The notes: generated by a model not told the origin, from the sequence alone. Shown: positions 30,313 to 39,947, counted from the first letter of the stretch. The stretch is DNA of 64,000 bases from Acetobacter aceti (GCF_002005445.1 NZ_CP014692.1:868001-932000); one strand, 5' to 3'. Program-made: numbers and translations.

Positions 30313-30713
30313 GCCGCTTTTCCGTTTTTTCGTCCGCTCTGCTGCTCACGTCTGGACTGTTTGCAGCGGATTCTGCCATGGCGCAGCGCATCTCCCCAAT
30401 GACGGCAGGAAACTTCGGTCGCATCTGCACCCGTCCTGCCGGTGCGTCCGTGTGTGACGCCTACATCTCCGGTCTGGCGGATGCTGGCGCTCTTTCAAAA
30501 ATCAATGACCGCAATGAGGGCGACCCGAACGCTCCTGCCGGTTTCTGTGTTCCAGCCGATGAAACAAGCGCCGCCATGCGGGGCAAGGTCATCACGTGGC
30601 TGAAAGCGCATAAGGATGTTCTGCAGAAACCTGTTGGTGAAGGCGTCTTCGCCGCGCTGCATGATTCCTACCCCTGCGCTACCCCCTCCAAGCCTGCGGA
30701 ACAGAAGAAATGA
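30309..30713 (+). CDS. Small exported protein, Rap1a/Tai-like, inside the pur operon
   Basis: A 134-residue protein with a signal peptide ([20 protein letters not shown], cleavage probably after AMA). The mature part has four cysteines in the pattern [24 protein letters not shown], as in the Rap1a/Tai family of periplasmic proteins, some of which are immunity proteins against secreted amidase effectors; many others have no known role. Residues [13 protein letters not shown] and [11 protein letters not shown] are the family-like part. It overlaps purS and purQ as ATGA on both sides, so it is translated with the FGAM synthase subunits although it should leave the cytoplasm. No effector gene is nearby. 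Family assignment is by pattern only. Confidence 0.8.
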   Translation: MSRFSVFSSALLLTSGLFAADSAMAQRISPMTAGNFGRICTRPAGASVCDAYISGLADAGALSKINDRNEGDPNAPAGFCVPADETSAAMRGKVITWLKAHKDVLQKPVGEGVFAALHDSYPCATPSKPAEQKK

Positions 30714-31411
30714 AAGCCGGTATCGTCGTTTTTCCGGGGACCAACCGGGAGCGCGACATGGCCATCGCCCTGAAGGCGGTGACCGGTCAGGCTCCGAAAA
30801 TCCTCTGGCACCGGGACACCGAGCTTCCCGAGCTTGATCTCGTCGTTCTGCCTGGCGGATTCAGCTATGGCGATTACCTTCGCTGTGGTGCGATGGCCGC
30901 TCATTCACCGATCATGCGGGAAATCCGTGCGTTCGCTGAAAAAGGTGGCCACATCCTAGGCGTCTGCAATGGCTTCCAGATCCTGACGGAAACCGGTCTG
31001 CTGCCGGGGGCGTTGCTGAAGAATGCTGGCCTGCGCTTCCTGTCGCAGGACTGCCATCTCCGCGTCGAGAACGCCGGGACGCCGTTCACGCGCCGCTGGA
31101 AGAAGGGCGATGTGTTCCGTACGCCGCTCGCTCATGGTGACGGTAACTATGTCGCGGACCCCGAGACGCTGAAGGCGCTTCAGGGCGAGGACCGCGTGGC
31201 GTTCCGCTACTCCGCGCCGAACGGTACGGTGGACGCGGCTGACCGCGAGAGCAATCCGAACGGCAGCCTCGACGCCATCGCCGGTATCCTGAGCGCGAAT
31301 TCCCGTATCTGCGGCATGATGCCGCATCCGGAAGATCTGGTTGATCCGCTGATGGGTGGAGAAGACGGCAAGCCCCTGTTCGACAGTCTGGTGGAGGCGC
31401 TGGTCCGATGA
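30710..31411 (+). CDS. purQ: PurQ, FGAM synthase glutaminase subunit
   Basis: PurQ is the class I glutamine amidotransferase subunit that feeds ammonia to PurL. The 233 residues contain [36 protein letters not shown], the nucleophile elbow [13 protein letters not shown] (Cys near 86), and the His/Glu of the triad in [12 protein letters not shown]. It starts in an ATGA overlap with the exported-protein gene and ends in an ATGA overlap with purL. Confidence 0.97.
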   Translation: MKAGIVVFPGTNRERDMAIALKAVTGQAPKILWHRDTELPELDLVVLPGGFSYGDYLRCGAMAAHSPIMREIRAFAEKGGHILGVCNGFQILTETGLLPGALLKNAGLRFLSQDCHLRVENAGTPFTRRWKKGDVFRTPLAHGDGNYVADPETLKALQGEDRVAFRYSAPNGTVDAADRESNPNGSLDAIAGILSANSRICGMMPHPEDLVDPLMGGEDGKPLFDSLVEALVR

Positions 31412-33618
31412 GCAGCAAGCAGAAAGCGGTCAACGCCGATCTGGCCCGCGAATTCGGCCTGTCGGCTGAGGAATATGATCGCGTCCTCGCCATCATGGGC
31501 CGTACGCCGAGTTTCACGGAACTGGGTGTGTTCTCGGTCATGTGGTCCGAGCATTGCTCCTATAAATCCTCCCGCAAGTGGCTGCGGACCCTGCCGACCA
31601 CGGCGCCGTGGGTCATCCACGGTCCGGGCGAGAACGCCGGTGTGGTCGATATCGGGCAGGGACTGGCCGCCATCTTCAAGATGGAGAGCCACAACCATCC
31701 GTCCTTCATCGAGCCCTATCAGGGCGCGGCGACGGGCGTCGGCGGCATCCTGCGTGACGTGTTCACGATGGGCGCGCGTCCGGTCGCCAACCTGAACGCC
31801 CTGCGTTTCGGTTCGCCGGAAACACCCCGCACACGTCAGATCGTGGACGGTGTCGTGCGTGGTATCGGCGGCTACGGCAACTGCGTCGGCGTGCCGACAG
31901 TCGGCGGCGAGGTGAACTTCCACCCGGCCTATGACGGCAACCCGCTGGTCAACGCCATGACGGTCGGCGTCGCCCGTCAGGACAGGATTTTCCTGTCGGC
32001 TGCGGCGGGTGTTGGCAATCCGGTGGTGTATGTCGGCTCCAAGACCGGCCGCGACGGCATCCACGGTGCGACCATGTCCTCCGCCGAATTCGACGAGAAC
32101 GCGCTGGCCAAGCGTCCGACCGTGCAGGTTGGCGACCCGTTCGTCGAGAAGCTGCTGATCGAGGCATGCCTTGAACTGATGGCGACCGACGCGATCGTGG
32201 CCATTCAGGACATGGGCGCTGCCGGCCTGACGTCCTCGTCCGTCGAAATGGCGGGCAAGGGCGGTGTCGGCATCGACCTTGACCTCGACGCCGTTCCGCA
32301 GCGCGAGCCGAACATGACGGCCTATGAGATGATGCTCTCCGAGAGTCAGGAGCGCATGCTCATCGTCATCAAGCCGGAACGCACCGAAGTCGCCCGTGCG
32401 ATCTTCGAGAAGTGGGAACTGGATTTCGCGGTCATCGGTCATCTGACCGACACCGGCAACATCGTCGTGCGCCACAAAGGGCAGGTCGAAGCCGAGATTC
32501 CGCTGGACCCGCTGGCGGAGCAGGCGCCGATCTATGATCGTCCGACCGCGCCTCTGCCTGCGCCGGAGCCGGTTGGTGACATCCATGATCCGCTCGGTCT
32601 GGAGCAGACGCTCATCCGTCTGGTCGGCTGTCCGGACGTCGCCTCGCGTGCATGGATCTGGAACCAGTATGACAGCACGGTCGGCGGTCAGACCGTGCGT
32701 CGCCCGGGTGGTGCGGATGCGGCCATCGTCAAGATCGAGGATACGTCCATCGGTCTGGCGCTGACCACGGACTGCACGCCGCGCTACTGCCGCGCCAACC
32801 CGAAGAAGGGTGGCGCCCAGGCGGTGGCCGAGGCATGGCGCAACATCACGGCGACCGGCGCGCGTCCGCTGGCCGTGACGGACAACCTGAACTTCGGCAA
32901 TCCCGAGAAGCCCGAGATCATGGCGCAGTTTGTCGGCGCTATCGAAGGCATCGGTGAAGCCTGCCGTGCGCTCGACTTCCCGATCGTGAGTGGCAACGTC
33001 TCGCTTTACAACGAGACCCGCAATCCGGACGGCACCACGTCAGCCATTCTGCCGACCCCGGCGCTCGGCGGTCTGGGTGTGCTGGATGATGTCACGAAGA
33101 ACGTCGGTCTCGGTATGCCCGAGAACGGCACGCTGATCCTCGTGGGTGAAACGAAGGGGCATCTCGGCCAGTCGCTCTGGCTGCGGGAAATCCTTGGCCG
33201 CGAAACGGGCGATGCGCCTGATGTCGATCTGGCCGCCGAGCGTCGCAATGGCGATTTCGTGCGTGAGCAGATTGCATCGGGCGTGGTGAAAGCCTGTCAC
33301 GACGTCTCGGATGGCGGTATTCTGATCGCCGCCGCCGAGATGGTCATGGCGACCGGCAATGGCTGCACGCTTGAGCCGCCGCAGTCCGGCATGCGTCCGG
33401 AAGCATTCTGGTTCGGTGAGGATCAGGCCCGCTATCTGGTTGCTGTTGAGGGCGACGGCAAGGCGTTCCTTGCTGCCGCGGAAAACGCTGGTGTTTCGGT
33501 CAGCGTGGCGGCTTCCATCGGTGGCGACTCTCTGGTTCTTCCCAGTGGGGCGAGGGTGTCCGCGGCGCGTATGAATGTGGCTCATGCCGCATTCTTCCCG
33601 GCCCTGATGGATCGCTGA
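31408..33618 (+). CDS. purL: PurL, FGAM synthase large (small-type) subunit
   Basis: PurL catalyses ATP-dependent conversion of FGAR to FGAM in complex with PurQ and PurS. At 736 residues it is the small type, consistent with separate purS and purQ. It has [75 protein letters not shown], and in the second half [36 protein letters not shown] and [10 protein letters not shown]. It closes the pur unit; no strong terminator follows before bolA. Confidence 0.98.
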   Translation: MSSKQKAVNADLAREFGLSAEEYDRVLAIMGRTPSFTELGVFSVMWSEHCSYKSSRKWLRTLPTTAPWVIHGPGENAGVVDIGQGLAAIFKMESHNHPSFIEPYQGAATGVGGILRDVFTMGARPVANLNALRFGSPETPRTRQIVDGVVRGIGGYGNCVGVPTVGGEVNFHPAYDGNPLVNAMTVGVARQDRIFLSAAAGVGNPVVYVGSKTGRDGIHGATMSSAEFDENALAKRPTVQVGDPFVEKLLIEACLELMATDAIVAIQDMGAAGLTSSSVEMAGKGGVGIDLDLDAVPQREPNMTAYEMMLSESQERMLIVIKPERTEVARAIFEKWELDFAVIGHLTDTGNIVVRHKGQVEAEIPLDPLAEQAPIYDRPTAPLPAPEPVGDIHDPLGLEQTLIRLVGCPDVASRAWIWNQYDSTVGGQTVRRPGGADAAIVKIEDTSIGLALTTDCTPRYCRANPKKGGAQAVAEAWRNITATGARPLAVTDNLNFGNPEKPEIMAQFVGAIEGIGEACRALDFPIVSGNVSLYNETRNPDGTTSAILPTPALGGLGVLDDVTKNVGLGMPENGTLILVGETKGHLGQSLWLREILGRETGDAPDVDLAAERRNGDFVREQIASGVVKACHDVSDGGILIAAAEMVMATGNGCTLEPPQSGMRPEAFWFGEDQARYLVAVEGDGKAFLAAAENAGVSVSVAASIGGDSLVLPSGARVSAARMNVAHAAFFPALMDR

Positions 33619-33669
33619 AGATGATGTTTCGGGCCGGGTAGTTTCCCGGCCTTAAAAGGAGTAACGGCC

Positions 33670-33900
33670 ATGGCCATGAGTGCGGCGGATATCGAAGCCT
33701 ACATCCACAAGGCGTTCCCTGACGCAAAAGTGAGCATCGACGATCTGGCGGGCGACGGCGATCATTACGCCTGTACTGTCGTCAGTGAAGCCTTTCGCGG
33801 ATTGCCTCGCGTGAAACAGCACAAGCTGGTCTATAATGCGCTGGAAGGACATATGGGCGGGACGCTGCACGCGCTTGCACTCAAGACGTCAGCCCCCTGA
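33670..33900 (+). CDS. BolA-family protein
   Basis: A 76-residue BolA-like protein. It has the family core IEAYIHKAFPDAKVSIDDL, then the GDHYACTVVSEAFRGLPRVK loop and helix with the conserved His and the final HMGGTLHALALKT stretch. BolA proteins bind monothiol glutaredoxins through a shared [2Fe-2S] cluster, and the next gene is such a glutaredoxin, so they probably act together in iron-sulfur delivery or iron sensing. AGGAGT precedes the ATG. Confidence 0.93.
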   Translation: MAMSAADIEAYIHKAFPDAKVSIDDLAGDGDHYACTVVSEAFRGLPRVKQHKLVYNALEGHMGGTLHALALKTSAP

Positions 33901-33977
33901 CTGTCCCCGATTTCTGAATGAAGCCGGGTGGTCTTCGCAATCGCTGTGGGACCTGCCGGAAACTGGAGTAAGCAGAT

Positions 33978-34313
33978 ATGTCGACACCTGTCGGTCAGCG
34001 CATTCAGGCGCTCGTTGAAGAAAACCCCGTCATGCTGTTCATGAAGGGTACACCGGATTTCCCGCAGTGCGGTTTTTCCGCCCGCGTCGTGCAGGTGCTG
34101 AACCACCTTGGCGTGCCGTTCAGGGCCGAGAATGTTCTGGCTGATCCTGAAATGCGCGAAGGCATCAAGATTTTCTCTGACTGGCCCACCATTCCGCAGC
34201 TTTATGTCAAGGGCGAGTTCATCGGCGGCTGCGATATCATCATGGAAATGGCCCAGTCCGGCGAGTTGCAGACGCTGCTCAGGGAAAACGGAATCGCCTC
34301 CGCCACGGCGTGA
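33978..34313 (+). CDS. grxD: Monothiol glutaredoxin (Grx4/GrxD type)
   Basis: A 111-residue single-domain monothiol glutaredoxin that carries a glutathione-ligated [2Fe-2S] cluster. It has MKGTPDFPQCGFSARVVQVL with the CGFS active site at Cys 31, WPTIPQLYVKGEFIGGCDII and the final ELQTLLRENG. It lies 77 bases after bolA on the same strand and is followed by a strong terminator. Confidence 0.96.
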   Translation: MSTPVGQRIQALVEENPVMLFMKGTPDFPQCGFSARVVQVLNHLGVPFRAENVLADPEMREGIKIFSDWPTIPQLYVKGEFIGGCDIIMEMAQSGELQTLLRENGIASATA

Positions 34314-34323
34314 GGTTTTCCGG

Positions 34324-34365
34324 CCTGCAATATCGTTTCGCCACGATGTTGCAGGTTTTTGTTTT
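34324..34365 (+). terminator. Terminator after grxD
   Basis: A 12-bp stem CCTGCAATATCG / CGATGTTGCAGG with one wobble pair and an 8-base loop, followed by TTTTTGTTTT. Confidence 0.92.
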
Positions 34366-34499
34366 CTGTTTGTTCTTTTTGAAGAGTATATTTCGTGAAC
34401 GATAGAAATGAAATAGTAATTTACTCGAATTAGAGAGATTCAGCGGGTTGTGGGTATGGCGTAATGACGTATACTCGCATGGAGAAACGAAATCCGGGG

Positions 34500-34829
34500 A
34501 TGACAATGATCAGGACGATACTGCGGAAGCTGACGATTATCACGGCAGGTATTTCTGCAGTTGTTATGGTCGCCAATGTCAAATCTGCTCACGCCGAGCG
34601 TATCATCTCCGATTATGAAGCCAGCAAGTTGACCCTCGAGTCTCTCACGGCTGTGCCTGTTTATCATCCCATCGTGCATCATGTTTCCGCACGTCATGCC
34701 GCGGTCGCCTCACGCAGTCGCACAGTTCTGGCATCCCGTGCGCAGTCGGCTCACCCGATGGTTCATCTCGTGTCTTTTCACGTGGTGAAGAAGGCGTCGC
34801 ACGCTGCACACATGCGTAATCGCACCTGA
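34500..34829 (+). CDS. Small exported basic, His-rich protein
   Basis: An unrecognised protein of about 110 residues. It begins MTMIRTILRKLTIITAGISA, a good signal peptide with cleavage probably at AHA/E near residue 32. The mature part ERIISDYEASKLTLESLTAV is followed by a His/Ala/Ser/Arg-rich stretch (about ten histidines) with no acidic residues, giving a strongly basic periplasmic or surface protein. In-frame ATGs at 34464, 34482, 34500 and 34506 are possible; I prefer 34500 because it gives a normal signal peptide. It is bracketed by terminators, so it is its own transcription unit. Histidines suggest metal binding, but this is a guess. Confidence 0.65.
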   Translation: MTMIRTILRKLTIITAGISAVVMVANVKSAHAERIISDYEASKLTLESLTAVPVYHPIVHHVSARHAAVASRSRTVLASRAQSAHPMVHLVSFHVVKKASHAAHMRNRT

Positions 34830-34856
34830 TATTTTTCTTCCGGAGTGTGAGGCTGT

Positions 34857-34886
34857 AAGCCACCTGACAGTGTCGGGTGGCTTTTT
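34857..34886 (+). terminator. Terminator after the small exported protein
   Basis: AAGCCACCTGA pairs with TCGGGTGGCTT around CAGTG, followed by TTTCT. The opposite strand has no T-run, so it serves the plus strand. Confidence 0.85.
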
Positions 34887-34913
34887 CTATGTCTGAATCT
34901 CTTCCATCTGCCT

Positions 34914-35285
34914 TCAATTCTGCCAGAAGGCGTTACGAATTCTTCTGGGAATGCCGGTTTCATCCACCAGAATGACATCAAACACGATGGTGTCGTATGC
35001 CCATTCGGGATGGATGGCGAGGAGGAACTCCGCAGCCTTCATAATCCGGCCGCGCTGCCGGGCGCTGAGACATTCCGCCGCGTGTGCGTAGGTTGCCCTC
35101 TTCTTGACCTCGATAAAACTCAGTTGTCCTTCCTTGAGGGCGACAAGATCAATCTCTCCCAGAGGTGTCCGTGCCCGCCGTAGAAGAATCTGCCAGCCGT
35201 GCGTTGTGAGAGCCTGTTCGGCAATGCTCTCCGCCTGAACACCGTTTCGCCAGGCAGTCCGGCCACGTTCCGGTTGTCGCGTCAT
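34914..35285 (-). CDS. YraN/UPF0102 family protein
   Basis: A 123-residue member of the YraN family, with a restriction-endonuclease-like fold inferred for the family; function unproven. It shows AEQALTTHGWQILLRRARTP near 22, then the core GEIDLVALKEGQLSFIEVKK, which supplies the Asp and the E-V-K of a nuclease-like site, and SARQRGRIMKAAEFLL. In many bacteria yraN follows rsmI; here it stands alone, convergent with the small exported-protein gene and divergent from cardiolipin synthase. Confidence 0.92.
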   Translation of the reverse strand: MTRQPERGRTAWRNGVQAESIAEQALTTHGWQILLRRARTPLGEIDLVALKEGQLSFIEVKKRATYAHAAECLSARQRGRIMKAAEFLLAIHPEWAYDTIVFDVILVDETGIPRRIRNAFWQN

Positions 35286-35428
35286 GTAGGCCTCTCTTTG
35301 GCGCTGTCCGCAGTCCCGTCCAGTAAGCTAAAGAACGTCCTGAACGGATAGGGAAGGGGGCGAAGATCCTGCCGACGGCTTCAACGCTTCTGCTGGATGG
35401 GTTTCTGGTCAGTCATTGTGCTGTCGTC

Positions 35429-36790
35429 ATGGTGGCGGCCGGCCATATTCTCCTGACAAAACGGGATACTTCCGCAGCGATCGGATGGATCGGAACGGTC
35501 TGCGTCATGCCGTTTGTCGGGGTTTGCCTCTACCTTTTCTTCGGCATCAATCGCGTTCACCGTCTGGCGCGAAAACTGGTGAAAGCCCGCAATCCACAGG
35601 AAGGCGACTCAGATTCGGCGGTTCGCTGGAGCCGGAGCGGAGAAGGAACATTCAAGCCTCTTTCCCGAATGGTCGGTCGGATAACCGGACGTCCGCTGCT
35701 CGGAGGGAATCGCCTCGATATCCTGATTGACGGAGACAATGCCTACCCGGCGATGCTGGAGGCGATCAGGCAGGCCGAACGCAGCATCATGCTGTCATCC
35801 TATATTTTCAGGCATGATCAGACTGGAAAAATATTTGTCGCAGCCTTGACCGATGCTCATCGACGCGGTGTCGCCGTTCGTGTCCTGCTCGATGGTATTG
35901 GCGCAGGGTATTTCATGTGTCGGGCTGCGAAGGCGTTGAATGAGGCCGGCGTGCCCTGCAGGCGGTTCCTGCATTCGGTTCTGCCGTGGCGTATGCCGTT
36001 CATAAATCTCCGGAATCATCGCAAAATTCTGGTGGCGGACGGTATGACGGGCTTTATCGGCGGCCTGAATATCGGTGACGAAAACTGCGCTGCGACCGAC
36101 ATTGCAAACCGTGTCGGCGATATGCATTTCCGTGTGCGCGGGCCGGTGGTCAGGCAACTGGCCGAAGCTTTTGCCTGGGACTGGTCCTTTACCTGTGGCG
36201 AGGAACTGGCCGGAAGAACCTGGTTTCCACCGCTTGCGGAAGAAGGGACCGACCTGCTCCGCGTGGTGACAGCCGGGCCGGATACGGATCTTGAAAAGAT
36301 CGAATACACGGTTTTGCAGGCCATCACACTGGCGCGGCGGAGTGTCCGGCTGATGACACCCTATTTCCTTCCCGGCACACGGATTCAGGCCGAACTGGCG
36401 CTGGCCGCGCTGCGTGGCGTGCAGGTTGAGGTCGTCATTCCCGGTCGCAGCAATCATCGTGTCATCGACTGGGCGTGTCGGGCAGACATTCACCCGCTGC
36501 TTGACGCCGGCTGCCGTGTGTGGCTGAGCGGTCCTCCCTTCAATCATGCCAAGCTGATGGTGGTGGATCGGGAGTGGGCGTTTGTCGGAAGCTCGAATTT
36601 TGACACCAGAAGCCTGCGGCTCAATTTTGAAATCAACGTGGAAAGTTACAGGACTGGCTTTGCGGAGCAGATTGACGACTTCATATCCAGCCATCGGCGC
36701 GGGCGACTCACGCACCACGATCTTGATGAACGCACTCTCCCTGTCAAATTGCGGGATGCCGCGATGCGCCTGTTGTCCCCCTATCTCTGA
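35429..36790 (+). CDS. cls: Cardiolipin synthase (phospholipase D family)
   Basis: Makes cardiolipin from two phosphatidylglycerols at the inner membrane. The 453-residue product has an N-terminal hydrophobic pair of helices (IGWIGTVCVMPFVGVCLYLF, then FGINRVHRL), and two HKD motifs: NHRKILVADGMTGFIGGLN near 195 and NHAKLMVVDREWAFVGSSN near 370. The frame stays open upstream of the ATG to 35327, and the codons just before it encode more hydrophobic residues (LLLDGFLVSHCAVV) after a strong GGAAGGGGG, so the true start may be an unusual codon near 35369; no ATG, GTG or TTG is available there. ClsA versus another paralogue cannot be told. Confidence 0.93.
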   Translation: MVAAGHILLTKRDTSAAIGWIGTVCVMPFVGVCLYLFFGINRVHRLARKLVKARNPQEGDSDSAVRWSRSGEGTFKPLSRMVGRITGRPLLGGNRLDILIDGDNAYPAMLEAIRQAERSIMLSSYIFRHDQTGKIFVAALTDAHRRGVAVRVLLDGIGAGYFMCRAAKALNEAGVPCRRFLHSVLPWRMPFINLRNHRKILVADGMTGFIGGLNIGDENCAATDIANRVGDMHFRVRGPVVRQLAEAFAWDWSFTCGEELAGRTWFPPLAEEGTDLLRVVTAGPDTDLEKIEYTVLQAITLARRSVRLMTPYFLPGTRIQAELALAALRGVQVEVVIPGRSNHRVIDWACRADIHPLLDAGCRVWLSGPPFNHAKLMVVDREWAFVGSSNFDTRSLRLNFEINVESYRTGFAEQIDDFISSHRRGRLTHHDLDERTLPVKLRDAAMRLLSPYL

Positions 36791-36925
36791 CTGCTCCCGC
36801 TATTGGGCGATCCATTGAATTGGGACTCCAGACGGCGTAGGGAAAATGCCGGAAACAGTCGATGGTGACCTGGCCGGAAAACGGTTGAGTGGCACGATGG
36901 GCAACAACTGAAGTGTGGTGCGGTG

Positions 36926-37732
36926 ATGACTTACACTCCCTTGCGTGTCGGGATTGCGGGCCTTTCAGGACGGATGGGGCAGGGGCTGTTAAAAAGTACT
37001 CTTGAAGCTGGCTGTGTGGTTGTTGGCGGCACCTGCCGCGACCCGGAAGCGGCTGCCTTGAGTCTGGCTGATCTCACCAGAGAGGGTTCGATCACGCTCT
37101 GCACGGATATGACACAGCTTGCGGAAATTTCTGACGTCGTAATCGATTTCACTCACGTCTCATCCGTGGCCGATCATGCCAGAGCGTTGAAGGGCGCTGG
37201 TGTTGCATGGATACTGGGAACGACCGGACTGTCGGAGTCTGAGCAGCGGGCGGTGGATGACGCCGCGCAGACCATTGCTGTGGTGCAGGCGGCGAATTTC
37301 TCGGCAGGTGTGACGCTGATGCTCAGGCTGGCCCGCGAGATGGGGATGGCGCTGTCGGCGGAACGGTTCGACGCGGAAATTGTCGAGATGCATCACCGCC
37401 AGAAGGTCGATGCGCCATCCGGTACGGCTCTGGCGATTGGGGAGGCCGTGGCGCAGGGCCGGGACGTCAAGCTGTCCGATGTGCGTGCGCCTGTGCGGGA
37501 AGGTCAGTGCGGCGCTCGCAAGACGGGTGAAATCGGCTTTGCTGCATTGCGTGGGGGACAGATCGTCGGTGAGCACGAACTGCTGTTCACGTCCGCCACC
37601 GAGCAGATCACCCTTGGCCATCGCGCTTTCGACCGTCGTGTTTTTGCGGATGGCGCGGTGCAGGCCGCTGAATGGGTTAGAGGCAAAATAGCAGGTCTTT
37701 ACAGTATGGAAGACGTACTCGGTCTTTCCTGA
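36926..37732 (+). CDS. dapB: 4-hydroxy-tetrahydrodipicolinate reductase
   Basis: DapB reduces the dihydrodipicolinate precursor with NAD(P)H in lysine and meso-diaminopimelate synthesis; the product pathway supplies the DAP that MurE adds. About 268 residues: [17 protein letters not shown] nucleotide-binding loop, [25 protein letters not shown], and the catalytic [20 protein letters not shown], with the final [23 protein letters not shown] at 36923 directly precedes the ATG and could also serve. Confidence 0.97.
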   Translation: MTYTPLRVGIAGLSGRMGQGLLKSTLEAGCVVVGGTCRDPEAAALSLADLTREGSITLCTDMTQLAEISDVVIDFTHVSSVADHARALKGAGVAWILGTTGLSESEQRAVDDAAQTIAVVQAANFSAGVTLMLRLAREMGMALSAERFDAEIVEMHHRQKVDAPSGTALAIGEAVAQGRDVKLSDVRAPVREGQCGARKTGEIGFAALRGGQIVGEHELLFTSATEQITLGHRAFDRRVFADGAVQAAEWVRGKIAGLYSMEDVLGLS

Positions 37733-37881
37733 GCCAGCAAGATACGAGTTCTGCTGATAGCGGATATCAGGTCTTGCAACTTGACCCCGCCGCCGTCATC
37801 CGCCAAACGACAGAACTCTCAATACCGAGATCTTCGCAAAACGCGAAACTTTCACCCTATAGCGAGGCAGTCGGCACAATC
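37733..37881 (+). promoter_or_regulatory. Spacer/leader before metK
   Basis: A 149-base stretch between dapB and metK. It contains CTGATAgcggaTATCAG and TTCGCaaaacGCGAA small hairpins and TATAGC at about 37858 as a possible -10. I compared it by eye with SAM-II and SAM/SAH riboswitch patterns and found no convincing match, so I call only a possible promoter or leader. Confidence 0.3.
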
Positions 37882-39069
37882 ATGCTCAAGCAAGGCGATT
37901 TCCTGTTTACCTCGGAATCGGTGTCCGAAGGCCATCCCGACAAAGTGGCGGACCGGATCAGCGATACGGTTCTGGATGCTTACCTGACAGCAGACCCGGA
38001 AGCGCGCGTCGCCTGCGAGACGCTGGTGACAACCAACCGCGTCGTTCTTGCCGGTGAAGTCCGTGGTCCGTCGTCCATCACGTCGGAAGGCCTGATCGAA
38101 GCGGCTCGTGAAGCCATCCGTGACATTGGTTACGATCAGGCTGGCTTTTCCTGGAAGAATGCTGAAATCAGCAACTACCTGCATGCGCAGTCCGCCGACA
38201 TCGCTGTCGGCGTCGATAGCGCGGGCGAGAAGGACGAGGGCGCCGGCGATCAGGGCATCATGTTCGGCTTCGCGACCAACGAGACCGAGACGCTGATGCC
38301 AGCGCCGCTGTATTACTCCCACAAGATCCTCAAGACGATGCGCGATCTGCGTCGCGCTGGCGATCCGCGTGCCGCTGGCCTCCAGCCGGACGCCAAGAGC
38401 CAGGTAACCCTGCGCTACGTGAACGGCAAGCCCGTCGAAGCCACGTCTGTTGTCATCTCGACACAGCATGACGACGGCATGGACCAGAATATCATCCGCA
38501 ACGAGCTGCGCGCCATCGTCAAGGACGTGCTGCCGGAAGGCTGGATGCCGGCTGACAAGGAATTCTACGTCAACCCGACCGGTATCTTCGTGATCGGTGG
38601 TCCGGACGGCGACGCCGGTCTGACAGGCCGCAAGATCATCGTCGACACGTACGGCGGCGCGGCCCCTCATGGCGGCGGCGCGTTCTCCGGCAAGGACCCC
38701 ACAAAGGTTGACCGGTCCGCAGCGTACGCAGCCCGCTATCTGGCGAAGAACGTCGTGGCCGCCGGTCTTGCCGACCGCTGCACGCTTCAGCTGTCCTACG
38801 CCATCGGCGTGTCACACCCGCTTTCGGTCTATGTCGACTTCGACGGCACAGGCAATGACGTGGACGAGGCCAAGCTGGTGAAGGTCCTGCGCGAGGTGAT
38901 GAACCTCTCCCCGCGCGGTATCCGTCAGCATCTGCGTCTGAACCGCCCGATCTACACCGAGACGTCTGCATACGGTCACTTCGGTCGGACGCCTGACGAA
39001 GCCCGTGACACGTTCCCCTGGGAGCGCACGGACCTCGTTGACGCGCTGCGTAACGCTTTCAACCGCTGA
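37882..39069 (+). CDS. metK: S-adenosylmethionine synthase
   Basis: MetK forms S-adenosylmethionine from methionine and ATP, the methyl donor for TrmB, RsmH and the methyltransferase in this window. From the ATG at 37882 the protein has 395 residues and starts [20 protein letters not shown], exactly like the family; the longer frame from a TTG at 37774 is not supported. It has [35 protein letters not shown], the metal and phosphate loop [20 protein letters not shown], and [15 protein letters not shown]. Confidence 0.98.
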   Translation: MLKQGDFLFTSESVSEGHPDKVADRISDTVLDAYLTADPEARVACETLVTTNRVVLAGEVRGPSSITSEGLIEAAREAIRDIGYDQAGFSWKNAEISNYLHAQSADIAVGVDSAGEKDEGAGDQGIMFGFATNETETLMPAPLYYSHKILKTMRDLRRAGDPRAAGLQPDAKSQVTLRYVNGKPVEATSVVISTQHDDGMDQNIIRNELRAIVKDVLPEGWMPADKEFYVNPTGIFVIGGPDGDAGLTGRKIIVDTYGGAAPHGGGAFSGKDPTKVDRSAAYAARYLAKNVVAAGLADRCTLQLSYAIGVSHPLSVYVDFDGTGNDVDEAKLVKVLREVMNLSPRGIRQHLRLNRPIYTETSAYGHFGRTPDEARDTFPWERTDLVDALRNAFNR

Positions 39070-39079
39070 AAGCAGGACG

Positions 39080-39835
39080 ATGAGTGTGGTGGGTGAAGAG
39101 AGTGGCGCGGTTGCTCCGCATGAGAGTGACGAGAAAGCCGCTGTCACTCTGAAGCCGCCGGCTCAACGTCTTTATGGTCGCCAGCGGGGTCACCCTCTGC
39201 GCGACCGGCAGCAACGTCTGATGGATGAGGCGCTGCCCCGGATAAGGTTTCCGGAAGATAAAGCCTCCGATCCGAAAGCAGCCTTCGATACCCGGCCTGA
39301 GCAGGTCTGGCTGGAGGTCGGTTTCGGTGGGGGAGAGCATGTTCTCTCCCAGATCGCGATGCATCCTTCCGTTGGTTACATTGCCTCGGAAGTGTTCGAG
39401 AACGGTCTCTGCTCGCTTCTTGCGCCACTGTTTCCGTCACGGGAGGAAGCAACCTCGCCGGTGCCGCCGTTTCTGCGTCTGTGGAATGATGATGCGCGCC
39501 TGCTGTTGCAACATCTGCCGGAAGCCTCGCTTGACCGGATGTTTCTGATGTTCCCCGACCCCTGGCCGAAAAAGCGTCATGCCAAGCGTCGCTTCGTCCA
39601 TCCCGGTAATCTGCCGTTTGTCGCGCGTGCGCTGAAGCCGGGTGCGATCTGGCGTGTGGCGAGTGATGATCCGACCTATCAGGCCTGGGTTGAAGAAGTC
39701 ATGGGCAAGCAGGATTTCTTCGAGACAGCGCCACCGGCGCTTGAGCGTCCGGAAGGCTGGCCACCGACGCGTTATGAGGCGAAGGCGATCCGGGCAGGCC
39801 GCCAGCCGATGTACTGGACGTTTGTGCGCAGGTAG
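39080..39835 (+). CDS. trmB: tRNA (guanine46-N7)-methyltransferase
   Basis: TrmB methylates N7 of G46 in the tRNA variable loop using SAM. The 251-residue product has an N-terminal lead, LYGRQRGHPLRDRQQRLMDE, the SAM-binding WLEVGFGGGEHVLSQIA, and the signature MFPDPWPKKRHAKRRFVHPG with the catalytic Asp. It starts 10 bases after metK with GCAGGA upstream, so it is probably co-transcribed with metK; the longer frame from 39005 lies inside metK. Confidence 0.96.
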   Translation: MSVVGEESGAVAPHESDEKAAVTLKPPAQRLYGRQRGHPLRDRQQRLMDEALPRIRFPEDKASDPKAAFDTRPEQVWLEVGFGGGEHVLSQIAMHPSVGYIASEVFENGLCSLLAPLFPSREEATSPVPPFLRLWNDDARLLLQHLPEASLDRMFLMFPDPWPKKRHAKRRFVHPGNLPFVARALKPGAIWRVASDDPTYQAWVEEVMGKQDFFETAPPALERPEGWPPTRYEAKAIRAGRQPMYWTFVRR

Positions 39836-39895
39836 TGTCCCGGAAAGTTTTTGCGAGATTGCTTCCGCGTTATTTGGAAGAGTAAAAGCTCAAGC

Positions 39896-39947
39896 TGCCG
39901 TCCTTCTCATGAGGCGGCATTCCATGAAGCTTTCTGGAAAAAGCTTC
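39896..39947. repeat. Tandem hairpins after trmB
   Basis: Two neighbouring stems: TGCCGTC / GGCGGCA (39896-39919) and GAAGCTTT / AAAGCTTC (39926-39947), the latter followed by ACCAAAAACTTC. There is no T-run for a plus-strand terminator. From memory, GAAGCTTTTT-type hairpins with an adjoining CCAAAAACTT are common between genes of acetic acid bacteria; I cannot verify this and see only one copy in the window. Confidence 0.4.

Noticed and set aside
31207..32586. Minus-strand frame of 459 codons opposite purL
   Set aside because: Antisense shadow of purQ/purL; His/Arg/Asp-rich with no family features.
37741..37880. SAM-II or SAM/SAH riboswitch before metK
   Set aside because: No convincing match to the conserved core of either class when read by eye.
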